DNA of 11,678 bases from Minisyncoccota bacterium (GTDB lineage: Bacteria > Patescibacteriota > Minisyncoccia > Minisyncoccales > CG1-02-41-26). Shown piece by piece: positions 1 to 6,259 of this stretch. The position numbers were made by a program, and so were the translations under genes. Where the stretch lies: positions 1 to 11,678 of the forward strand of contig JAQURU010000020.1 in assembly GCA_028715435.1 (NCBI GenBank), given 5' to 3'. The notes beneath the pieces were generated by a model. The model was not told the DNA's origin. It saw nothing but the letters and a program-made list of their open reading frames with translations, and searched no databases. Positions within the stretch are counted from its first letter, which is position 1; each line of letters opens with the position of its first letter.

Positions 1-471
1 GCGCATTGTATAAACTTTTACTGTATTAGAAACTAATTGCAAACTGTCCATATCCCCGCTTAAAATAACAACTTCAATTCTGGATTGAATTTGCCTTTTT
101 TGCATTAAGCAACTAATAGTGGCAATTAAATCATCGGCTTCATAGCCGGGCTTTTCAAAAATTAAAACCGAAAAAGCTCGTAAAACATCTTTGACAATAG
201 CGATTTGATTGTAAAGTTCGTCTGGCGCTTTTGCTCTTTTGGCTTTGTATCCCGCAAATTCTTTGTGCCTAAAGGTTGGCTCTTTCACGTCAAAACAAGC
301 TGCAACATAGCTTGGCTTAATTTCATTAATCGCTTTTAAGAACATTAAGCAAAACCCGTAAACCGCGTTAACGATTTCTCCTGATTTAGTTTGCAAAGGA
401 GGCAAAGCATGAAAGGCCCTGTGAATAATAGCGTTAGCGTCAATAATTAATAATTTTTTTCCTTGTGACAT
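1..471 (-). CDS. polA: DNA polymerase I, N-terminal 5'-3' exonuclease domain (partial, runs off left edge)
   Basis: The 157 visible residues match the 5' nuclease (FEN-like) domain at the start of bacterial DNA polymerase I, which removes RNA primers and flaps during lagging-strand synthesis and repair. Seen: LLIIDANAIIHRAFHALPPL at about 7-26, CFD with Asp61, the YEADD cluster (Glu111, Asp113, Asp114) and LSGDMDS (Asp140, Asp142). These are the acidic residues that bind the two metals in this family; the usual GDKD is GDMD here. The 3' end lies outside the window, so full-length PolA cannot be told from a stand-alone exonuclease. The ATG at 471 has no Shine-Dalgarno but has TAGAAT seven bases upstream, which suggests a leaderless message. 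It lies downstream of the terminator that closes the tsaE operon. Confidence 0.93.
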   Translation of the reverse strand, partial: MSQGKKLLIIDANAIIHRAFHALPPLQTKSGEIVNAVYGFCLMFLKAINEIKPSYVAACFDVKEPTFRHKEFAGYKAKRAKAPDELYNQIAIVKDVLRAFSVLIFEKPGYEADDLIATISCLMQKRQIQSRIEVVILSGDMDSLQLVSNTVKVYTMR

Positions 472-477
472 TTCTTA

Positions 478-505
478 ATTCTAGCATTTCAAGCTAAAAA
501 AACAA
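478..505 (-). promoter_or_regulatory. Putative polA promoter giving a leaderless transcript
   Basis: On the minus strand TAGAAT (483-478, five of six consensus bases) ends exactly where a -10 box should if transcription starts on the A of the polA ATG at 471. The -35 is weak: TTGTTT at 505-500 with a 16-bp spacer, inside the T tract of the upstream terminator. The -10 placement is the main support. Confidence 0.45.
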
Positions 506-540
506 AAGCCCCTGCTCCGCCAGTTAGCGGAAGGTGGGGC
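496..540 (-). terminator. Intrinsic terminator closing the tsaE operon
   Basis: Read on the minus strand, GCCCC (540-536) pairs with GGGGC (512-508) and TCCGC (531-527) pairs with GCGGA (520-516). A small internal loop separates the two stems and a six-base loop caps the hairpin. The stem is followed by TTTTGTTTTTTT (507-496). It sits 12 bases after the stop of the 59-codon gene and just upstream of polA. Confidence 0.8.
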
Positions 541-551
541 CTATATATTAT

Positions 552-731
552 CTACAATCGCCGAGTAATTGTTTGTATTGCAATTAAAGCCATCCCAGCC
601 GCGACCACTATTTTGCCGATTAAAGCAAAAAGCGACTCAAGCAAAGACTCTTTGCTTCCAAGAAACGAAATAACTCCAAAAAAAGACAGGAATAGAATTA
701 TAAACCAGTATTCATTTTTACCTAGCTTCAC
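552..731 (-). CDS. Small two-segment membrane protein of unknown function (59 aa)
   Basis: This GTG-initiated gene is easy to miss because no ATG opens it. A strong Shine-Dalgarno, AAAGGAGG (745-738), lies six bases before the GTG at 731, inside the last codons of tsaE; the two genes overlap by 14 bases in different frames. The product begins MKLGKNEYWF, has a hydrophobic segment at about 9-24, a short polar stretch GSKES, a second hydrophobic segment at about 33-52, and ends TITRRL with two arginines. It looks like a small inner-membrane hairpin protein. I recognise no family. Cotranscription and probable translational coupling with tsaE are inferred from the overlap, and the terminator follows directly. 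No function is implied by the context. Confidence 0.75.
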   Translation of the reverse strand: MKLGKNEYWFIILFLSFFGVISFLGSKESLLESLFALIGKIVVAAGMALIAIQTITRRL

Positions 732-1170
732 TTTTTACCTCCTTTGTATTTTTAAATGTGCTAATAATCTCCCTGTGATTTTCATCTATAAACTTAAACT
801 TTAAATAAACTGTTTGTTTTGGCAAAAATTTTTTGATTTTTTCTGGCCATTCAACAGCCACAATGTTGTTTGGGTTATTAATAATTTCTTCCCAGCCCAG
901 CTCTAAAATTTCTTCTGGTTTTTGCAACCTATAACAATCAAAGTGGTAGAAATTTCTAAATCTTTTCAGAATAACAAAAGTCGGGCTAGTTATCCTGCCC
1001 TTTATTTTTAAAAACTTAGCCACGCCCTGAATGAAAGTAGTTTTACCAGAGCCTAAATTGCCCTGCAAAGCCAAAACTAATGCCTTGTTTAGTGGCATAT
1101 TTTTCTTTAAGTCAACCAAAATTTTACCAGCTAATTTTTGAGTTTCTTGAGCACTGTTTGTGATTGACAT
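718..1170 (-). CDS. tsaE: tRNA threonylcarbamoyladenosine biosynthesis ATPase TsaE
   Basis: TsaE is the P-loop ATPase that works with TsaB and TsaD (and TsaC upstream) to place the t6A modification at position 37 of ANN-decoding tRNAs in the cytoplasm. Seen: Walker A GNLGSGKTT at 37-45, the family motif TSPTF at 61-65, HFDCYR at 76-81 and AVEWPE at 105-110, the last carrying the Walker-B-like acidic residue. At 150 residues the length is normal for the family, perhaps with a slightly extended tail (KNTKEVKSEAR) that also houses the Shine-Dalgarno of the next gene. It diverges from the gene at 1204 across only 33 bases. There is no strong Shine-Dalgarno. tsaB and tsaD are not in the window. 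Confidence 0.96.
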   Translation of the reverse strand: MSITNSAQETQKLAGKILVDLKKNMPLNKALVLALQGNLGSGKTTFIQGVAKFLKIKGRITSPTFVILKRFRNFYHFDCYRLQKPEEILELGWEEIINNPNNIVAVEWPEKIKKFLPKQTVYLKFKFIDENHREIISTFKNTKEVKSEAR

Positions 1171-1182
1171 AATTACTCTTTT

Positions 1183-1210
1183 AATTTAATGTGAAAATAA
1201 TCTATGACAA
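1183..1210 (-). promoter_or_regulatory. Putative tsaE promoter
   Basis: On the minus strand, TTGTCA (1210-1205, five of six) is followed after 16 bases by TAAATT (1188-1183, four of six). This predicts a start near 1176 and a leader of about six bases. The -35 box overlaps the first codons of the divergent gene at 1204, the same arrangement as the ncRNA promoter inside ruvB. Confidence 0.4.
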
Positions 1211-2166
1211 ACCTAGAACAAGCACAAGGGGTTTTTGAACAATATAAAGATATTGCTATTTTTGCTTCCAAGGATAATTCTGAAGCGCTTGAAGCAGCTA
1301 ATTACCTTTTGCACGGTTTAAAAAAGCTTAGCAAAAATGCAACTTTTTTGCCAGTGGAAGACGTTCCTCCTCATGCCAGCAATTATTCGCCGAGCAACCA
1401 AGCCAAGGCGGATTTTTTAATATCTATTAAAGAGGGCGGGGCAAAACTGTCTCAACTTTTTTATGAAAAAACAAACTCTGGGTTAAATCTTTTTTTAAAA
1501 ACCGACGGCCAAGAAATAAAACAAGGAGATATCGACTTAAGGCCGCTAAAGCCAAGCCGCTTGCTTGTAGTTATTGGCATTAATAAAAAAGAGCAATCTC
1601 CTTTATTGCCCAAAAGAGAAAATGATTTTTCTATGTATATCAACAACCAGGAAAAAAGTGCCTGTCTTGGCGATATTAACATTATAGAAACAGGTCGGGG
1701 CCTCACTGAAATTGTTTTTGAAATCGTTAAAACGTTAAGTAGGCCTTATTTTATTCAAAAAATTGAACAAGAAGCCCAAACAAAATTTATTGCCAACAGC
1801 GAAAGATATGTTTTTGAAACTGCTCTATCAAATTTGCAATACAATCAAAAAAATAGCTTGCTGTCAACCACCTTAAGCCACGCGGACTTGATAAAAAACA
1901 ATGCCAGCCCTAAGGACATCAAGCTTTCTTTAGCCGAACTCACTTCCGAAATTTTCTCTTTTTGCGGTTTTCTTTTGTTGTGGGAGCAAAATTCCTCGCC
2001 CTTAAAGGTTCATGGTATTTTTTATTCGCCCAACAACCGCGCAAACGTTGAAAAATTAGCCTTAAATTTCAGCGGCCAACAAAACAACAAAGCGGCAATT
2101 TTTAATACTCAAGAAAACAATTTTAAAACAGCTCAAGAAAAAATTAATTCTCTGCTCAATAATTAA
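1204..2166 (+). CDS. Uncharacterised protein with faint DHH/DHHA1-phosphoesterase resemblance
   Basis: A 320-aa soluble protein with no signal peptide or membrane segment. The N-terminal part (about 14-50, YKDIAIFASKDNSEALEAAN then a helix and an ATFLPV strand) is laid out like the first strand and helix of DHH phosphoesterases such as nano-RNase/pAp phosphatase. The C-terminal part (about 268-318, LKVHGIFYSPNNRANVEKLA then a small-residue turn and KAAIF) resembles the layout of a DHHA1 substrate-binding domain. The metal-binding DHH and DxD residues are not visible, and the GGGH-type glycine motif is degenerate (FSGQQNNKAA). If the relationship is real, this is probably a catalytically inactive member. 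It lies two bases upstream of pilB and is presumably cotranscribed. This is fold-level inference only; a wholly different function is possible. Confidence 0.72.
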   Translation: MTNLEQAQGVFEQYKDIAIFASKDNSEALEAANYLLHGLKKLSKNATFLPVEDVPPHASNYSPSNQAKADFLISIKEGGAKLSQLFYEKTNSGLNLFLKTDGQEIKQGDIDLRPLKPSRLLVVIGINKKEQSPLLPKRENDFSMYINNQEKSACLGDINIIETGRGLTEIVFEIVKTLSRPYFIQKIEQEAQTKFIANSERYVFETALSNLQYNQKNSLLSTTLSHADLIKNNASPKDIKLSLAELTSEIFSFCGFLLLWEQNSSPLKVHGIFYSPNNRANVEKLALNFSGQQNNKAAIFNTQENNFKTAQEKINSLLNN

Positions 2167-2168
2167 TT

Positions 2169-3488
2169 ATGGACAATAAAAACGATATCGCCAAAGAAGT
2201 TGCCATTAATCAGGAAAAGCTCCAGGCAATACAAGCAGCAATTACTGATATTAAAAGTTTCGGGCAATTCCTCCTTTCTAGCGGTTCATCAAGCGACACG
2301 AGCGAAGCAATAGAAAATATTTTAGGAGGAAGTGTGGCCCTATTTGCTTCTGACATACATTTTGAACCAGAAAAAGAACAAGTAAGGTTCCGCTTACGAG
2401 TAGATGGAGTTTTAAACGATGTTTGTTTTTTTGACGAAAAGAACTACAAGCCAATTTTATCGCGCTTGAAGCTGCTCTCTGGGTTAAAGCTAAACATAAC
2501 CGATAAATCTCAAGATGGGCGGTTTACGATTGTTTTAGAAAAAAACAAAATCGAAGCCAGAGTTTCGTCTTTGCCTTCAGAATATGGCGAATCAATAGTA
2601 ATAAGGGTTTTAGACCCCAAAAGCTTAATCACTATTGATGACTTGGGAATTAGGCCAGATATGAAAGAAGTTTTTGAAAGGCAAATACGCCAGCCCAACG
2701 GAATGATTATTGCCACGGGGCCAACTGGCTCTGGCAAAACAACAACCCTTTACGCTATTTTAAAGAAGATCCAAAGCCCGGAAATAAAAATCATCACCAT
2801 TGAAGACCCTATTGAATATCATTTAGAAGGCATTGAACAAAGCCAGGTAAACCCTAAAAAGGGGTATGATTTTTCCAGCGGGCTTGAAGCAATTGTCAGG
2901 CAAGACCCAGATGTTATTTTGGTTGGTGAAATAAGAGACTCTCAAACCGCTAAAATTGCCCTGCAAGCAGCCCTAACCGGGCATTTATTATTAACCACCC
3001 TGCACACTAATGATGCTGCGGGCACAATTGTGCGCTTAATGGCTTTGGGCGAAAAGCCCATCAACATAGCCCCAGCCATTAAATTGGCTATTGGGCAAAG
3101 GCTGGTAAGAAAAATCTGCCCTAAATGCAAAAAGCTCAAAACTGCTTCTTCAAAGGAATTGGAGGTCATAAAAAAAGAAATAAATGGGCTGCCTGAAACC
3201 CTAAAAGAAAAAGTTAAACTCCCTGCAATAACTAGCGAATTGAAAATACCAGAAATCACTGGCTGTGACAATTGCAATGCAACTGGCTATAAAGGCAGGG
3301 TTGGCGTGTTTGAATTTTTCTTGGTTGATGATGAATTAGAAAACTTTATTGCCAAGTCCCCTAACGTGGCCGAGCTAAGGGCAAAAGCTCAATCGCGTGG
3401 CATGGCCACAATGCGCCAAGACGGAATTATTAAAGTTTTACAGGGCATAACAACACTAGAAGAAATAATTAAAACTACAGAAGATTAA
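2169..3488 (+). CDS. pilB: Type IV pilus assembly / type II secretion ATPase (PilB/GspE family)
   Basis: A hexameric cytoplasmic ATPase that powers pilin polymerisation in type IV pili or pseudopili. Seen in order: FASDIHFEP at 59-67 and FRLRVDGVL at 74-82 (start of the conserved N2 domain), Walker A GPTGSGKTTT at 184-193, Asp box ITIEDPIEY at 209-217, Walker B region RQDPDVILVGEIRD at 244-257, His box LLTTLHTND at 274-282, and the zinc-binding pairs CPKC (317, 320) and CDNC (366, 369). At 439 residues it is shorter than typical PilB (about 560): the N-terminal MshEN-type domain is missing and replaced by about 50 helical residues. The tetracysteine favours the assembly ATPase (PilB/GspE) over the retraction ATPase PilT. 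No Shine-Dalgarno is seen; the start is two bases after the preceding stop, so translation is probably coupled. Confidence 0.93.
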   Translation: MDNKNDIAKEVAINQEKLQAIQAAITDIKSFGQFLLSSGSSSDTSEAIENILGGSVALFASDIHFEPEKEQVRFRLRVDGVLNDVCFFDEKNYKPILSRLKLLSGLKLNITDKSQDGRFTIVLEKNKIEARVSSLPSEYGESIVIRVLDPKSLITIDDLGIRPDMKEVFERQIRQPNGMIIATGPTGSGKTTTLYAILKKIQSPEIKIITIEDPIEYHLEGIEQSQVNPKKGYDFSSGLEAIVRQDPDVILVGEIRDSQTAKIALQAALTGHLLLTTLHTNDAAGTIVRLMALGEKPINIAPAIKLAIGQRLVRKICPKCKKLKTASSKELEVIKKEINGLPETLKEKVKLPAITSELKIPEITGCDNCNATGYKGRVGVFEFFLVDDELENFIAKSPNVAELRAKAQSRGMATMRQDGIIKVLQGITTLEEIIKTTED

Positions 3489-3531
3489 ATAAAAACGGCC
3501 GAGCCCTTCAAAAAAATCCAGGATTCGGCCG
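3487..3531 (-). terminator. Intrinsic terminator of the leftward ncRNA
   Basis: On the minus strand CGGCCGAA (3531-3524) pairs with TTCGGCCG read as CTCGGCCG (3503-3496, one G-U pair). After a mismatch a further CCT/AGG pairing follows (3522-3520 with 3507-3505), closing a 12-base loop. TTTTTATTT (3495-3487) follows directly. Read on the plus strand there is no T tract after the hairpin, so it is oriented leftward and reaches the pilB stop codon. Confidence 0.75.
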
Positions 3532-3656
3532 CAAACATTAGCCCAAAGTCGTCTCAAATTGCCTTGAAACCCAGAGGTTTTTTCGGAAACAAGTTAGCCG
3601 TAACCAACTTGCCCATTCAGAAAAAAACTCCTATAACTTTGGGCTAATGTTTGAAT
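3488..3656 (-). ncRNA. Candidate structured non-coding RNA of about 165-170 nt, possibly 6S-like
   Basis: The segment has all the parts of a small RNA gene. A promoter (TTGACA-17-TAAGAT) predicts a start at about 3656. An 18-bp perfect closing stem begins three bases later: CAAACATTAGCCCAAAGT at 3653-3636 on the minus strand pairs with its complement at 3549-3532. Inside are a second helix, GAG plus T-run (3629-3619) with the A-run plus CTC (3583-3573, one mismatch), and an apical 8-bp hairpin CAAGTTGG / CTAACTTG with a six-base loop (3611-3590). The 3' side of the asymmetric central bubble carries a 6-bp hairpin with loop GGCAAT (3568-3551). An intrinsic terminator follows the closing stem at once. 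Closing stem, bubble with a 3'-strand hairpin, and apical stem recall 6S RNA, but I see no sequence-level match. No convincing ORF is present. Existence is well supported; identity is a guess. Confidence 0.62.
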
Positions 3657-3679
3657 ACCAATATCTTAACATATATTAT
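3651..3679 (+). promoter_or_regulatory. ruvB promoter, leaderless layout
   Basis: TTGAAT (3651-3656), 17 bases, then TATTAT (3674-3679) puts the transcription start at about 3685-3686, on the ruvB ATG (3685). An overlapping TATAAT (3677-3682) could also serve. There is no Shine-Dalgarno before the ATG. The same -35/spacer/-10 combination recurs before the PBP gene at 8823-8851. Confidence 0.6.
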
Positions 3680-3691
3680 AATATATGTCAA
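3663..3691 (-). promoter_or_regulatory. Promoter of the leftward ncRNA, overlapping the ruvB start
   Basis: On the minus strand a perfect -35 TTGACA (3691-3686) is followed after exactly 17 bases by TAAGAT (3668-3663, four of six, with TA at the start and T at the end). The -35 lies in the first two codons of ruvB and the spacer covers the ruvB -10 region, so the two promoters cannot easily be occupied together. Confidence 0.6.
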
Positions 3692-4692
3692 CCCCTATTA
3701 CTCAAAATAACAGTGAGGACATTTTAGATTTAACCTTAAGGCCACGGTCTTGGGAATCCTACATTGGCCAAGATAAAACCAAAAATAACATCAAAATTAT
3801 AATCCAAGCTGCCCAAAAAAGAAAGGATGCAGTGGAGCATTTACTTTTTTATGGCAATCCTGGTTTAGGTAAAACTACTTTAGCCCATTTAGTGGCTAAT
3901 GAAATTGGCGCTGATATTAGAATCACTTCAGGCCCTGCCATTGAACGAGCTGGCGATTTAGCCGCTATTTTAACTAACTTAAAACAAGGCAGCATTTTGT
4001 TTATTGATGAAGTCCATCGGCTTTCCCGTATTGTTGAGGAATATCTCTATCCAGCCATGGAGGATTTCAAGTTAAATTTAATTTTAGGCAAAGGCCCAAT
4101 GGCCAGAACCATGGAATTAAATCTGCCTAAATTCACTTTAATTGGAGCTACCACTAAATTAGCTTCAATTTCAGGACCATTAAGGTCAAGGTTTGGGGCT
4201 ATTTTTGGCTTGAATTTTTACACTCAAGAAGACATTGAAAAAATTTTAGAGAGGTCTTGCCGTATACTCGATGTTTCCTCCACAAAAGAAGCTTTGGAAA
4301 TGATTGCCTCTCGAGCCAGGTTTACCCCCAGAACCGCCAACCATCTTTTAAAAAGAGTTAGGGATTTCGCTCAAGTAAAACACTCGGGGAATATAACCAA
4401 AGAAGTGGTGGAAGATGCTTTTTCTTGCTTGGAAATTGATAACCTTGGCTTAACTCCCAACGACAAAAGATTTTTAGAAGTTTTAATAAATAAATTTAAT
4501 GGCGGGCCTGTTGGCATCCAAACACTAGCCGCTGCCACAGCTGAAGAAGAGTCAGCGATTTTAGATATTTACGAGCCATATTTAATGCGCATTGGCTTGA
4601 TTGCCAGAACCCCTCAAGGCCGAGTGGCCACCAAAATGGCTTTTGCCCACCTTGGTATTTCTAGCAAAAACCTCCCCAAAATTTTGTTTTAA
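3685..4692 (+). CDS. ruvB: Holliday junction branch migration ATPase RuvB
   Basis: RuvB forms hexameric AAA+ rings that pump DNA through RuvA-bound Holliday junctions. Seen: the DLTLRPRSWESYIGQ entry segment at 15-29, Walker A GNPGLGKTTL at 57-66, Walker B LFIDEVHR at 105-112, sensor-1 region LIGATTK at 152-158, an arginine-finger segment PLRSRFG at 165-171, sensor-2 FTPRTANHLLKRVRDFA at 213-229, and a C-terminal winged helix with GGPVGIQTLA and GLIARTPQGRVAT. The 335-aa length is normal. The common TSPLRDRFG is SGPLRSRFG here, a mild variant. The gene has its own promoter, is apparently leaderless, and is separated from ruvC by 3.3 kb. ruvA is absent from the window. Confidence 0.97.
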   Translation: MSTPITQNNSEDILDLTLRPRSWESYIGQDKTKNNIKIIIQAAQKRKDAVEHLLFYGNPGLGKTTLAHLVANEIGADIRITSGPAIERAGDLAAILTNLKQGSILFIDEVHRLSRIVEEYLYPAMEDFKLNLILGKGPMARTMELNLPKFTLIGATTKLASISGPLRSRFGAIFGLNFYTQEDIEKILERSCRILDVSSTKEALEMIASRARFTPRTANHLLKRVRDFAQVKHSGNITKEVVEDAFSCLEIDNLGLTPNDKRFLEVLINKFNGGPVGIQTLAAATAEEESAILDIYEPYLMRIGLIARTPQGRVATKMAFAHLGISSKNLPKILF

Positions 4693-4781
4693 TTCTTTAC
4701 TTTTTCAAAATTAGGGCTAATATATTTAACTAACGGAATAGACAAATTTTTTACTACAAAAATTAAAAGGGAGGGCTTTCA

Positions 4782-5198
4782 ATGATGAAAGAAATAGATG
4801 CTTTGATAGAAGCTCTAAGCTCTTTATCCTCATCAGAACCAAAGTGCGAACAAAAAAGTATAGATATCTTTAAAACGTTGGTTCTTCTTTCGGATGGTTT
4901 AACAAAAAACGTGGCCATGCTTGTACCAATAAGGGTCGGTTTTGACGCCCATGATTTTCTCTCTCACTGTCAGAAAGTAAATGCTGCTTTGGCTGCGTTG
5001 TCAAAAAAGTTTATCTTTTACCATCACGGCGTAATTAGTGAACATTTTGCCGTCATGGGTTTTGGCACAAAGATATATCAGCATGTAAAAGACATAGAGA
5101 ACATTGTAATCAAAAATTTTGATATCTCCATCAGAAACAGAGCTGAAATAAATTTCGACTCATTACCCTACAAAATATTTATCTTGTCAGGGGCCTAA
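4782..5198 (+). CDS. Hypothetical soluble protein (138 aa)
   Basis: I do not recognise this protein. A Shine-Dalgarno (GGGAGG, within 4769-4774) lies about seven bases before the tandem ATGATG; either ATG (4782 or 4785) could be used. The product is soluble, with a Ser-rich helical N-terminus (about 1-20), a helical middle (about 55-75) and a later part rich in beta-branched residues. Visible local features are FIFYHHGVISEH at about 77-88 with three histidines, and cysteines at 22 and 63. No signal peptide or membrane segment is seen. It lies five bases before the ComEA-like gene and probably shares its transcript, though a terminator at 5222-5261 may end most of that transcript. It starts a stretch of strong-Shine-Dalgarno accessory genes between ruvB and yebC. 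Confidence 0.72.
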   Translation: MMKEIDALIEALSSLSSSEPKCEQKSIDIFKTLVLLSDGLTKNVAMLVPIRVGFDAHDFLSHCQKVNAALAALSKKFIFYHHGVISEHFAVMGFGTKIYQHVKDIENIVIKNFDISIRNRAEINFDSLPYKIFILSGA

Positions 5199-5203
5199 AT
5201 ACT

Positions 5204-6151
5204 ATGTCTATTCTTATTATTAAGCGTAACAAAACATCGCTGTTAATTGTTACGCTTTTTTATTTTTTCACCTTGCTGTTTTTACCGGTTTTGATTTGGG
5301 GGACTGAAGTGGTGGACATTAATGCCGCCTCGTTGGCACAACTAGATAATTTAACGGGCATTGGGCCAAAATTGGGCCAAAAAATTATTGATAATCGACC
5401 ATATGCTTCTGTAGATGATTTGTTAAAGATACAGGGAATTGGCTCAAAAAATTTAGAAAAAATCAAGCAACAGGGCATAGCTTGCGTTAACTGTGAAATA
5501 GCGGACCCCAGGACTCCGCAAATTTCAACAACAAGCCAAGTACAAACAATAGAGCAAGCAGTAAAGACCAGCCCTTTACCGAATAACGTATTTCTTAATG
5601 AAATTTTACCATCGCCCGAGGGTTCAGACACAGAAAACGAATTTATAGAAATTTTTAATGCCAATAATTTTGCAGTTGACTTATCAAGCTGGAAAATAAA
5701 AGATAAGGTTGGTTCAGTAAAATCTTACACTCTGCCCCAAAATACCAATGTTGAAGCTAACGGATTTGTGGTTGTAAAATCCAGCCAAACTAAAATTTCT
5801 TTAAACAATGGCGGTGATGGTGTTGAGCTTTTAAGTCCTACGGGTCAAATTATTGATAGCAGTGATTATGTTAATGCCAAGCAAGGCCAATCCTGGAGCA
5901 AAACAAATAACATGTGGTCATGGACAGCCAAGCCGACTCCTGGCCAAGCCAATGTTATTATAGCAACCCAAACTAATGCCACTTCAAGCCCAAGCACAGC
6001 CACCTCATCAACAACAAATAACCTTACAGCTAATATTCAAAACTATCCGCCCCAACGCAAAAATCTTTTAGCTGTTGGCATAGCAATTGTTATTGCCTTG
6101 GCTTCAGCTTTTATTGCTTGGCGCATAAAAAAGACCGCCACCGAGTTTTAG
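5204..6151 (+). CDS. ComEA-like HhH protein fused to a lamin-tail domain, membrane anchored
   Basis: Domains in order: a signal peptide or membrane segment at about 12-33 after the basic KRNK; a ComEA-type helix-hairpin-helix unit at about 36-92 (VDINAASLAQLDNLTGIGPK, then LLKIQGIGSKNLEKI), the DNA-binding module used in competence and in UvrC/ligase; a linker; a lamin-tail domain at about 128-250 (VFLNEILPSP, ENEFIEIFNANNFAVDLSSW, GDGVELLSPTGQIIDS, QSWSKTNNMWSW, PTPGQAN); a Thr/Ser/Asn-rich linker; and a C-terminal membrane helix at about 287-307 with basic IAWRIKK after it. The bulk should be extracytoplasmic. Bare ComEA is usually shorter and lacks the LTD and C-terminal anchor. With PilB nearby, a role in binding or taking up outside DNA is plausible but inferred. 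An intrinsic-terminator structure lies within codons 7-19. Only a weak Shine-Dalgarno (AGGGG, ten bases away) is present. Confidence 0.85.
   Translation: MSILIIKRNKTSLLIVTLFYFFTLLFLPVLIWGTEVVDINAASLAQLDNLTGIGPKLGQKIIDNRPYASVDDLLKIQGIGSKNLEKIKQQGIACVNCEIADPRTPQISTTSQVQTIEQAVKTSPLPNNVFLNEILPSPEGSDTENEFIEIFNANNFAVDLSSWKIKDKVGSVKSYTLPQNTNVEANGFVVVKSSQTKISLNNGGDGVELLSPTGQIIDSSDYVNAKQGQSWSKTNNMWSWTAKPTPGQANVIIATQTNATSSPSTATSSTTNNLTANIQNYPPQRKNLLAVGIAIVIALASAFIAWRIKKTATEF
5222..5268 (+). terminator. Intrinsic terminator/attenuator inside the signal-peptide codons of the HhH-LTD gene
   Basis: AAGCGTAACAA (5222-5232) pairs perfectly over 11 bp with TTGTTACGCTT (5247-5257). A two-base bulge and a further AACA/TGTT pairing (5233-5236 with 5241-5244) follow, closed by a TCGC tetraloop. 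The run CGCTTTTTTATTTTTTC follows. This is an excellent intrinsic terminator, yet it starts 18 bases inside a convincing coding sequence. Confidence 0.78.
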
Positions 6152-6160
6152 TCGGCTTAG

Positions 6161-6188
6161 TTGACTTTTCTATGAAAAAGAATAGTAT
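6161..6188 (+). promoter_or_regulatory. Possible promoter of the 153-aa gene
   Basis: TTGACT (five of six) is followed after 16 bases by TAGTAT (6183-6188, four of six), about 70 bases upstream of the ATG at 6260. The match is moderate and not tied to any other landmark. Confidence 0.35.
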
Positions 6189-6259
6189 TCGCTTATTGTT
6201 ATTGTTTTGTTATTTTATCTTTAAAAATTTAATCTAACCTTTAAATTGCGAGGTGAAAA

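Noticed and set aside
613..804. Plus-strand open frame of 63 codons over the tsaE end
   Set aside because: It lies opposite the well-supported tsaE and 59-codon genes, with no ribosome site and a sequence without domain character.
3532..3653. 18-bp perfect inverted repeat as the terminal repeats of a small transposon (MITE)
   Set aside because: No target-site duplication is evident. The arms fit exactly between a promoter and a terminator on the minus strand, with further nested pairing inside, so an RNA gene explains the structure better.
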